Of a stretch of DNA of 64,000 nt, positions 55,096 through 64,000 are shown in pieces. The stretch spans positions 682,001-746,000 of the forward strand of contig JAJIRX010000500.1 of the NCBI GenBank assembly GCA_023853785.1, given 5' to 3'. How positions within the stretch are numbered: the stretch's first letter is position 1; each line of letters starts with the position of its first letter. The DNA is from Psilocybe azurescens. Taxonomy: Eukaryota; Basidiomycota; Agaricomycetes; Agaricales; Agrocybaceae. Under the pieces are notes generated by a model. That model was given only the letters and a program-made list of their open reading frames with translations. It ran no database searches and was not told where the DNA came from. The position numbers and the translations under genes are program-made.

Positions 55096-58000
55096 TCACT
55101 GTGGTGCCCGATGCGCACCGCGACCTGCCATGTTATTGTTATTGGTGGCTTGCCGTGACTGCTGCTGCTGCTGGTATTGGTATTGTCCGGGTCCCGCTCC
55201 TTGGAGGCCCTGGCGGGGGTTGTGAATATCCTTGAGGTGGCGTATTTGGGGCACGTTGGTAGTCACCCAATGCGTTTCCGCTCATCTGCCGCGAATGTGG
55301 TTGTTGAGCGGGGAATATGATTGGTACGCGCCGGGTGAACGCGAACGAGTATCGGCAAGCATGTTTCCACTCGCCTGCCTGGCATGTTGCTGCTGTTGCT
55401 GCTGTTGAGCTGCATAGGCTTGTGAGGGGCCAGGAGACTGTGAACGGGTGTCAGCTAGCATATTCCCGCTCATTTGTCTAGCATGTTGCTGCTGCTGCTG
55501 GGGGTATAAGCCTGGTACGGTCCTGGTGACGGTGAACGAGCAGCCTGAGCTAGAACATTTCCACTCGTCTGCCTTGCGTGTTGTTGAGGGGGATATGCCT
55601 GATTAGGCCCAGGAGATTGAGAACGGGTCTGCTGAGTTGGGGACCCATTTCGGGGTTGTTGACCGGCGAGGATATTACCACTTGACTGCCGTCCGTGTTG
55701 CTGCGGTGGGTATTGCATAGCGCCGTACGGTCCAGGAGACGGCGACCGTATTTGTTGGCTCGCCAACATGTTACCGCTAGACTGTCGTTGGTGCGGCTGA
55801 GCGTTTTGGAAGTAGGATTGGTGTGAAGCGTCAGACCCAGCAGTGTTAGGATATGGGCTGACAGGCGATGTACCCTGAGCCAGATTATCAGTTGACATAT
55901 AAGCTGGACTGGGCGAATATGCACGGTCTTGAGGTCTGTGAAGAGGTGCCTCTCTGAGAGTGGTCTGAGATTGGGCTGCTGAAGGAGGCAGTGACATGAA
56001 GGATTGCTGGGAGACAAATCCTTGTTTATGACTGGCCAGAGATCCGGGATTTAGAAGCGGTTCTTCCATAGAATCAAACTGTGCAAGCTCTATTTCATGT
56101 GTTGACGTTGAACCTGGACCCTTAGCCAGATAGTTATCATACCCATTCATTGTCTTCGCTGGGTTGGGGTAAAATTGTGAGTTGGCGGAGTGAAGGTTAG
56201 AGGTGCTTTCGAAAGCTGCTGTCGTAGCAATCGACCGCTGATCCCAATCGAGCTCGCCACGATCCCGTTGATACATGATAGGATCATATTCAAGATCGCG
56301 CTATTATTTGAAGTTGGGGACAATTAGCATTTAAACCAAGCGAATAACAAAAGAAACTTACCTGATCAATGGCCGCAATCTTGATACCACCCGGTACAAT
56401 CTGTGCCTCCATCTTCTGTCCACCATATTCACCCAGCTTGGCACTGTCATTCCCAATCTTCCCTTGATAAACTTGACTGAGGAGTGGCATCATGTTCTTG
56501 TGTAGCATGGGTGTGAATAACTCAGCATGCAGGGCAGGGTGACCGAAGCGTTTCTGCAGCTTGTTGCCTTTGGCATCGGCGCGCTCCGAGTAGACCTTAG
56601 CGAGATTGATCTCTTCCTCAGTGGGAGTGAAGTAGCGGAACTGGGGTATATATGTCCGATTGATGTAGATCTTATAGAAGAGAACCAGAAGAACGGGTGG
56701 CAACAGTGAGCACCAAATGAAGGAGCTGAATTGGTATCGCAGTCCAATGGCTAGACAAATAATGAGTCGCGGGAGCGTATTGCATATAACTCAAAAGACT
56801 CACTGAGAATCATCAATAATTGCATGAGCACGACACAGACCAGTAGTCGATTAATGATGACATTCCAGATGCGCTATCAGAAATCAATATGACGAGTCAC
56901 ATCAAAGTAAAGCAACGACGTACCCCTCCACTTTCAACCTTTGAAACATACACAAACATCAATTGATACTTATACACCCAAGAATTCATCCAGAATACAA
57001 TGGCTGCGGCCAGCGGTACTAGCGGGGCGAGCGGTGCAAAAACAAACCCAACAGCACCCATGAACAGCTAAAAAACAGCGGTCAGTCTTACTGATAACAA
57101 AGTCTTGCAATAAGAAATTATACAATGTTCGAACTGAGAAATGTATGACTTAGTACATGAAGATCCATGTGCCCAAGTCCAAAGCACTTACTAGTAGACA
57201 GCGTATTGGAAGTCTGGAGGTTGAGTCCATTCTCGAATATCTCGAGGTGTGCGGCCAAACACCCTGATAAAAAAAATGTGAATATTGCCCTAGGTAGAAA
57301 ACCTCACAGGAAGAGAATACATACCGGGTTTTGAACGACAACCACACTAGATTGATAATCTGAGCCAGGTCGAAAATGGCGAGAAAACCACGAAGACTAG
57401 CTTATTGGTTAGAAGGCTATTCGAATGGTCAAAGATAGTAGACATACGGAAAGAAAGTAAGCCAGTATGAGGATTGGTTAATGTACGTGTTGTGAATGAC
57501 GGCCGGCAATTCTGGTATTGATTATAGTATAATTTAATACGGTGCCAACCGAAAATCGTATTTTCTAAAACATACCGTGAAGATTATCTATGATTTCTTT
57601 GAAACTCGATTTTCCAATCTGCTTGATGATCTGCGTAACAGATTCTGATGGATACGTCAGTTACAATAAGCAAGAGGATTGGGGAGAATCTAACGCACGG
57701 AAGATAACACCGAGTAGGGTGAAGATAATCAACTGAGAGATAATCAAGAATGAAAAGTATCGAGCAACCACAGCGCGATCCAGTTTCGAATGAGTCAGAG
57801 CACCCATGAACTACGAAAAAGCATACATGTCAAAGCCAAGCGTATCCCAAAGAAGAAATGAAGTGACCTTTGTCAACCAGCGCATAATGATTGGGAGGAA
57901 GAAACCGAACATTCCAGAAATGGCTGGAGGAAGCACACCGGATATGAACGCAAACGATAATGGGGAAACTTCAAACCACTTTTCAAGGAAGCCGACGTAG

Positions 58001-59599
58001 GCCCTTAGCTATAAAAAAATATTTGCATTAGTTATCGAGAAAATGATCCAGGTCAATTATATCTTACCGCATCCAAATTGGCAAGAACGGAGATGATCAA
58101 CAGAGGGACGGTATTGAAGAAGCAAACTGCGAAGAGCCAGGCGAATCCAATTGTGCGATTACGAGCTAATTCGACATCAGTTTTGTTCATATTGTTCCAA
58201 ATCTTGTAAAAGAGAAAAATAAGTGTCTGTATAGAAACATGTTGCAGGTGACAAAACACACAATGTCTTTGGGGTTGGGAGCAAGCACGATCTGCGTTCC
58301 TTTAGGATGTTTTCCAGCAATCATCTGCGCCACGATGTGGGCGTATGGCACGGCGGCCATACTGGCAAATCCGTAATTTTCTGCTTTACGGGTGTCGATT
58401 TGATTACGATATTCCTCGATGGCAGCTTCTGTACGTTGGAGTTTGGCACTGGCATTGAACAATATCAGAAACGTTGACCAGCATTGTTTCCCTCTTTGTG
58501 AATATACTTACGTGTAAAAGTCGATAGCATCCCTCTTTATCCCTCCCATACCACATGTTGCGCCAGTTCTTATCGTAGGCCTCTTCGCCTTAATCTTCCC
58601 ACCTTTGAGGTACTTGACTAAGATCTCCTCAAATTCTCGCACAGTTTGATTGTGATATTCGATCAACTCTGGAAGCTTTCCGACCTTTCTGCCGATATGC
58701 ACACTCGTCGTTGGGTAGGGGACTTTGACAGACTGGAAGATGGCTGTGAGGCCTTCATCACTCTGAAGTTTCTTGGGCACCCGGCGGACTTGCAAAGTAC
58801 GAGCATAGAACGATTGGAGATACTCTGGAGAACGAAACCAGGCGTGACGAAGGCGAATCATGGCCTTCCAGTGAACATCAACGAAGAACACAATGAGGAA
58901 TGTGATGAGGTAGGTAACGACGATATGAGCGTAGAGGAAAGTCCCAGAAACATCACGGATCGTGAGCATGCTGAGGACGTCGCGTTTAGTGCTTTTTACA
59001 TTTCTAAGGTTGTAAACAACGTTGATGGGAAGGAGGATACCGCAAGTGAGAACGGTGATGCCTGTGAAGAGCCAGCGAAGTAATCGGAGGAAGCGTAAGA
59101 AGGCGACTGCGTCAAGGCCGATTTTGTCTAGCAACTCTGGTTCTTTCGTGTGTAACAGAGGAGGTAGCCAGCCAAATAGCGAGTCTGATATGCGTGGAGG
59201 AGGTTTGGCACCTTCGTGGTATTTGACTTTGGGTTCGTAAATAATCTAAAGCACAACACGTCAGAATATGACGGAGACAACCAACTGGCAACGAGAGGCG
59301 TGTGCTGTCAATCTAGCTCCATGAATGGAGTGGATTCCCAACAGCGCTCGACCATTCGAATGCCATGCCAGACGTTATGGATAAAGGGGAATATACCTTG
59401 TTTTTGGGTCGAAGGATATTAAATAGGAGAATGGTCACGACCTAGAAGAATAGACCCAGTTGAGAATGCACATTAAAGTTGTGCGATAGTGTTAACTCAC
59501 TGATACAACACTCATCAGAAGAACCTGAGAACCAACTGAGGTGGGCGCCAGCGTCCGTGAATTCTCTTGGAGTGTTCCATCGATGATTGTTGAAGCCAT
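55096..59599 (-). CDS. CSC1: CSC1/DUF221 osmosensitive calcium-permeable cation channel
   Basis: Plasma-membrane stress-gated cation channel of the OSCA/TMEM63 type. It starts MASTIIDGTLQENSRTLAPT at 59599. The first helices (SVVTILLFNILRPKNKIIY) are followed by FLRLLRWLFTGITVLTCGIL. The cytosolic PHM7-like domain has VRRVPKKLQSDEGLTAIFQS and CGMGGIKRDAIDFYT. The 7-TM domain is spread over short exons (ARNRTIGFAWLFAVCFFNTV, SGVLPPAISGMFGFFLPI, ELPAVIHNTYINQSSYWLTF, WMNSWVYKYQLMFVYVSK, YKIYINRTYIPQFRYFTPTE). A cytosolic tail of over 300 residues (RDLEYDPIMYQRDRGELDWD onward) ends in tandem SGN-x-LA repeats. At least three one-base breaks lie in this tail (55500-55504, 55310-55313 and about 55217). 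With frame maintained it ends MAGRGAHRAPQ at TGA 55096. The channel core is intact. Confidence 0.9.
55264..55790 (-). repeat. Tandem repeat encoding the CSC1 C-terminal tail
   Basis: Six copies of an R-Q-x-S-G-N-x-L-(A/G) core recur (RQSSGNMLA, RQSSGNILA, RQTSGNVLA, RQMSGNMLA, RQASGNMLA, RQMSGNALG). They are spaced by about 25-40 residues of SPGP, QAY and poly-Gln. Each RS-x-SPGP block could be a proline-directed phosphorylation site. CAG/CTG tracts lie at 55383-55408 and 55485-55500. Confidence 0.8.
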
Positions 59600-60037
59600 G
59601 ACTGAATTAAAGTAATTGAAAAATCGACGCTGAGGATTGTAAGACTGGGCCAAGCCAAGATGTGGAGGATTGTGTGGTCGTTATTGTAAGAAATGAATGA
59701 AAGAAGAAGAGAGTGTAGTGCCAAAGGCAGGTCAGAAGTTGAAACCTCGGAGAGGTAGAGCGGTGGTGGAGAAAAGACTGGGGAGTGTACAAACAATGCC
59801 TCTAGCCCGTTGTAGTCTTTTCCCCATTCAGTAGTACTAATATAGGTCAAAGCAAAACAATTGTTATGTTCCCTCACACACAGCTTTCCCGTACCATATT
59901 ATTCTAGACTCATCTGAGCATATTGCAAATCAAGAGGGCGTTCTACCCAAAGGATGAACATTGATAAAATTGCCACTATGTAACAAACAACTTCCAAGAG
60001 TGCTTCCATTCGTGAGGTGGGCATATATCGCCGTCTT
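59600..60037. other. Intergenic, promoter side of CSC1
   Basis: 440 bp, with no gene recognised. Confidence 0.4.
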
Positions 60038-61247
60038 TCAAACCTCATCGCCCATAAGGTGATTGAGCACCCTACTAACTTGCCCGATTGCTTCGCGCAC
60101 TTCCTCCCTATCCTCTTCCTTGAACCGCTTCATGAACCGACCCTCAAATTTATCAGGATGAAAACGAAGAAAGGTCTCCCGTAGTTTGTCTTTCCTGTCC
60201 TTCTTGATTTTTGCTCCATGTTCTTCATTCGGTGCGTCAATGGCACCGGAGGTCGGTAACAGAAATGATGTAACAGCCTCGGTCGTTAGATCGCTCACGC
60301 CGATACGTCTATATGGACGCATTCTATCGGGTCTACTCCGGTATGCAGTCGCGATTGGCCAAGGTATATCGTCGAAAGTCAGCACTTGAGCATTCGACTG
60401 TACTGCATCGCCCTCCCCGGGAGCTACCAACAGCGTAATCCATCGCGAGTTGTATTCCTCCCGTGCGTTATCCATTTTGCGTGACTCCCGCTCCAATTTC
60501 TTTCTCTTCCGCTCCTGTTCCGCCTCTTTTTCAAGCCGAGCTGTTTCCGCTTTACGTGTTTTCTCCTCGGCTCGGCGGGCAGCTTGCGCCGCTTTCTTAC
60601 GTTGTTGCTCAGCACATTCCGCCGCATGTGTTTTACTGGTTACAATCCCCTGAATTAGACAGAAATGTGGCAGGTCAAATTATCGTCACTCACCGATACA
60701 TTCCAGCTCTAACCCACTCTGTATATTCTTCGTCATCCATATGTCTAGGGTCCAATTTCAAAAGACCGTCGTCATCCAACATGCTCGCACTGGATTCCCA
60801 AGCACCGAATTGTGAACTTGAACCCGTTGTCCGCCAGCGATCAGGCACATGTGCGAAGTCGTTAAACTGCGCTTCAACTGAATCTAGTCTATCATCATCT
60901 CCCATGGCATCGAACATCTTTTCGCGAAACATCTTTTCCTCTATTTCAGCTTTGATTGCATCATAATCAGGTTTGTGAGCATGCGATCGGCTTGGTGGCA
61001 TATGTGAAGATATAGTGGGAGCGGGTTGGGGACCGTAATTCATTTCATCCTCGTCACTTGACGCCCACTTGCACGAAGGACCTTCTTCAGCATTGTCTAT
61101 ATGAGCCTTTTTCGAGGAAGAGGCCCCAACTCCATGTGTAGCGTAATCGTCCTGTTTTCGTTTCCGCTTTTCTCTTCGTCTTTCCTTCCGTAGTCTGTGC
61201 TGTGCTTCTTCCTCAGGGGTGCGCTTAAGTCTCAGCTTGTTCGGCAT
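60038..61247 (-). CDS. NFKBIL1: NFKBIL1 (IkappaBL)-like protein with degenerate J-like C-terminus
   Basis: Starts MPNKLRLKRTPEEEAQHRLR at 61247, a strongly basic N-terminus likely to direct it to the nucleus. Then come KPDYDAIKAEIEEKMFREKM, WESSASMLDDDGLLKLDPRH and MDDEEYTEWVRAGMYR. After one intron (near 60640-60690) a charged coiled coil (KTHAAECAEQQRKKAAQAAR and on) leads to FDDIPWPIATAYRSRPDRMR. The C-terminal motif is KLRETFLRFHPDKFEGRFMK with a final helix QVSRVLNHLMGDEV. The HPDKFEGRF motif resembles a J domain but lacks the full fold and is the hallmark of the NFKBIL1 family, linked to mRNA splicing in animals and plants. It ends at 60038, and frames are intact. Confidence 0.82.
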
Positions 61248-61603
61248 TCAAGACAGTGAATGCAATCGCCAAGAATGGCTTTCGGCCATATATTGCGCAA
61301 GTAAGCTGAAATCGAGATGGCAAGTTTCTGGACGAGTTTGAGCATTGATGTGTTTGGCCTTGGATCTACTCCCACGCGCGAACAAACAGAAGGCAAATAA
61401 AGGCGCAGGTTGCCCTGACGTCGTCAATTCCTTTCTCGCTTCTCGATTCGAACGCCAATAAATAGATGGTATAGTTAGAAAGTAGGAGCGAAACTGTGAT
61501 GGGTATCTCTGCGTCTCCGCGTATGAATTTGCAAAGACATATATTGTAACGGGCTGACTTACAATAAAACTGCGCATAGTTTTTGCATGGTTACACGCAG
61601 CAC

Positions 61604-62231
61604 TCAAGAGCTTCGGCGAAAAGGTTTGATGATTGTCTTTCTAATTGGCTCGACGATACTTCTGGAGAACATTGGGGATAGATATACAGAGATTCCTATG
61701 CGAATAGGAAGTATTGCCTACGTCACCGTTAATTCTAAGTCTTTCTAGGAATATTACATATCTTACCTTCGCCGCGCCGTATGCAAAAACAGCATTCGCA
61801 ACATCACCCGCAAGATGTCCAGACGTGTGAGCCATCTCTTCTATATCGTCCACAGACCCGGTTGGGCGTTTGTCGTAGCCAAAGACACCATAACGTCTCC
61901 CAATCCGGATAGCCCAGCGATCGCCTTCTTCTACCCAGGTCTTCATTTTTTGCTTTGCCCAACTCAGTTGAACGGAGTCATTCGAGGTAGAAGTAATGCC
62001 TCCCGCTCTCGACTCTGGTTTGGCATCCTCGATCACAGCGGCAACGACGCGTTCACCTATACCCATCATCCTCGCACCGTAAAAGAAGCCCACCAGGGGC
62101 ACGACCGCGGTCAGCTCATGCAAAATACCGAAGGAAAGTACAAGAGAAGAAAGAGGAGTTCCAGTACGCGCCGATATGGCTGCTAAGCTCTTCCTGTAAG
62201 CAGCAAAACGGCCTTTAGGTTCTGAGGACAT
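61604..62231 (-). CDS. FAM210/DUF1279-like mitochondrial membrane protein
   Basis: Starts MSSEPKGRFAAYRKSLAAIS at 62231, a basic Ser/Ala-rich N-terminus that could target mitochondria. The next part, ARTGTPLSSLVLSFGILHEL, continues TAVVPLVGFFYGARMMGIGE, a hydrophobic DUF1279-type segment. A helix AKQKMKTWVEEGDRWAIRIG and YGVFGYDKRPTGSVDDIEE follow. After a 50 bp intron the last exon is AILPIRIGISVYLSPMFSRS, ending KPFRRSS at TGA 61604. It is divergent from the next gene, with 188 bp between starts. Family assignment is by motif recollection. Frames are intact. Confidence 0.65.
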
Positions 62232-62419
62232 TGTAGTAGGGAAGTAATAGAATCAGCAGTCACCCCAAATGGATAGGACACTCGTGACCTTAACCCTAAA
62301 CTAAGTTCGAAAAAATCGTTCCTTCGGAGTTGGCCAATGACAAGTCCCTAGCAGTCACTATCGTTTATTCGTTCCTGTCTTTTGTGTTTGTTCTCCGGGT
62401 TCATTTTTGCAGGTACCCA

Positions 62420-63730
62420 ATGCTTTCTCAGGCGATTTGTGCCTCAAGGCGTGTCTCTCCGTGTCGGTCAACATTATTATATCAACACTTCACTAAAACC
62501 CGGCTGGTGACGACCGTGGCGGAGGACAACCAAGAGAACCAGATTCAAAAGCCTCCATTACGGACAGCATATCTGCGAACATGGGAACCTTTAAAGAACG
62601 TCGGTGACGCGTATGTTCTTCTACGCGCACTAGAGCGCAAATACGGCAAGGTCCTGGAAGCTCGTTTCGCTAAGGTCGGTGCCGGATACATGGTTTTGTT
62701 TTTACGCACCCGTTCGTCCATTAAACGTAACAATAGGATTATGAAGACCCTACAAAATACCAAATGATTGCCTGGATTGTGTTTGAGGACCCGCAATCAT
62801 TGGAACGTATACCATTGCAGGGCACTGAATTTGTCACCCCTTCCTCAGGTTTATCCAAGGAGTATCATGAAATCAGGCTAGAAGATATCGAGTCTCTGTC
62901 CAAGAGTCAAGATTATGAAGAAGGATACGATTTTCCAATCATACCGGCTGACAGTGGAGTTAAGGTTATTGGTGGCCGTATCACTCGTTCAGGTCAGTCA
63001 GTATCTCAGTTCCATGAATTGTCTTGACACCAAACTACTTCTCAAAGACGCAGACTATACACCAAATCATAGGGAGAGAATATATCAGCCAACACCGAAG
63101 GCTGTTATGAGCTCTTTCCTCCGGTGGGGTGGTTTCCATAAATTGACCCCCTTGACCCGCCACGCGAGATTTTAGAAGCTGAACTTTTTGGCAAAACTCC
63201 CCTGGACAACGTTCGCATGCGCGCAGCCCTCCAGCTCGCCTCCCAACAAACTAATATGCGGAACCCAGCCTTGGCGTATAAGAATTCGGCAAGAGCATCA
63301 TCATCAACAACTGAGCCTTCCATTGCCTCTCTTCTCTTCGGCGAACCCGAATCGTCAAAATCCTCGCAAGCTGCCAGCACTCCATCTCCGTCAATACCCA
63401 AAAAGCCCGCCAGTGCCACTTCACCAAAAACCCCCCACGGCCAAGCCTGCTGAAGCTGCACCATTTCCACCCCCTCCTAAAGAGAAAGACGCTGCGACGA
63501 TTGCCCAAGAACTTGCAAGCCAAGAAGCTTTGAAGCGACAGCTCGAATTTGCAAAGCAACTAAATGAACGGTCGACCCCGATGAGAAGAAAACAGCCGAA
63601 ACCACAAATCAAGGTAGCCAAACCGAAAACTCCACAGTTCTTTGCGGATGAGTTCCTCCCACAAGACGAGCCGTCAAACCCAAAGGGTGGTGTTATGGAC
63701 AAGCTGTGGGGCATATTTGGGCGAAAATGA
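62420..63730 (+). CDS. Probable mitochondrial protein of unknown function
   Basis: The N-terminus MLSQAICASRRVSPCRSTLL then YQHFTKTRLVTT is a good mitochondrial presequence. A compact domain follows: PPLRTAYLRTWEPLKNVGDA, VLLRALERKYGKVLEARFAK, DYEDPTKYQMIAWIVFEDPQ and VKVIGGRITRS. After another intron comes FLRWGGFHKL, continuing as DPPREILEAELFGKTPLDNV. The C-terminal third is Pro/Lys/Ala-rich with an Ala/Glu/Gln helix and ends GGVMDKLWGIFGRK at 63730. Two frame breaks are in C runs: one base missing at 63147-63151 and one extra at 63431-63436. Both flanks make sense in the joined reading, so they are likely sequence errors. I do not recognise the family beyond a sense that homologues occur in related fungi. 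Confidence 0.65.
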
Positions 63731-64000
63731 TCGTACACCGACTTGATGTTGCAACGATGGGATTTAATGAGGTATTAATGTTTTTAAACACTCATAATAA
63801 CGGAGTTTCTGCCCAAGATGGTGAATGCATTGTCCTGTACAAGTGATTGCACAATTACACACAATATTTCAATGCTTCATCCGGGTAATAATAACCAAAG
63901 TCGAAGATTGGCTCCTGCTGGCATATGACGTTTTTAAGTCCGACTACGACTCTACATATTGTGACGGCAGGCCGAAGTGACGACCATTTCGTATGATCTC
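63731..64000. other. Intergenic to window end
   Basis: 270 bp, AT-rich, with no gene seen. Confidence 0.4.

Noticed and set aside
60100..60200. DnaJ chaperone assignment for the 60-61 kb gene
   Set aside because: There is an HPDKFEGRF motif at the C-terminus, but the J-domain helices and the exact HPD context differ. The whole layout fits NFKBIL1-like proteins better.
1..64000. CRISPR arrays, prophage or bacterial operons
   Set aside because: No regularly spaced direct repeats. All genes have eukaryotic introns and families.

Overview
This window is nuclear DNA from a basidiomycete fungus, most likely a mushroom-forming agaricomycete. The genes are dense and split by many 45-65 bp GT-AG introns. 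Several protein families are typical of, or nearly restricted to, that group: seven-helix DUF6533 membrane proteins, a DUF7727-type membrane protein, F-box proteins of the agaric type, and single-pass proteins with two TDTPSNDPLAS-type ectodomains. I see no prokaryotic operons, no CRISPR array and no confident tRNA or rRNA.

Layout. 1-2681 (-) is the 5' three-quarters of cytosolic isoleucyl-tRNA synthetase. A gene-poor 5 kb stretch follows. 7640-11077 is a compact cluster: the Hog1-pathway MAPKK Pbs2 (-), a ubiquitin-like/BAG co-chaperone (+) sharing a 54 bp promoter with it, and a RING/TRAF-type zinc-finger protein (-). 12.2-24.3 kb is an accessory island. It holds two copies of a convergent pair made of an aldo-keto reductase (+) and a DUF6533 seven-helix protein (-). 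The first reductase is a truncated pseudogene. A 5.6 kb Ty1/copia retrotransposon, with nearly identical LTRs and a 5 bp target duplication, sits between the partners of the second pair.

25.8-37.2 kb is a housekeeping block: a Bud4/anillin-like cytokinesis protein (-), the peroxisomal import receptor Pex5 (+) and dihydroxy-acid dehydratase Ilv3 (+). 37.3-44.4 kb holds small membrane proteins, a Helitron/PIF1-type helicase scrap, Ap4A phosphorylase, a DUF7727-like protein and a two-ectodomain single-pass protein. 45.0-54.8 kb holds a large acidic/lysine-rich protein ending in a HicA-like domain, a decayed Kre9-like secreted-protein gene, a Rec114-like meiotic candidate and two F-box genes. 55.1-63.7 kb holds a CSC1/DUF221 osmosensitive channel with a repetitive C-terminal tail, an NFKBIL1-like protein, a FAM210/DUF1279-like protein and a proline/lysine-rich, probably mitochondrial protein.

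Two points affect how the window should be read. First, many otherwise intact genes, including essential ones, carry single-base indels, mostly in short homopolymers. The pattern looks more like consensus-sequence error than gene death. Second, the LTR of the copia element contains a tandem pair of segments that differ by a precise 50 bp GT...AG block, so one copy looks like the spliced version of the other. I regard this as the least expected signal here. The stress genes (Pbs2, the CSC1 channel, the BAG co-chaperone) are scattered, and I see no evidence that they form a functional cluster.
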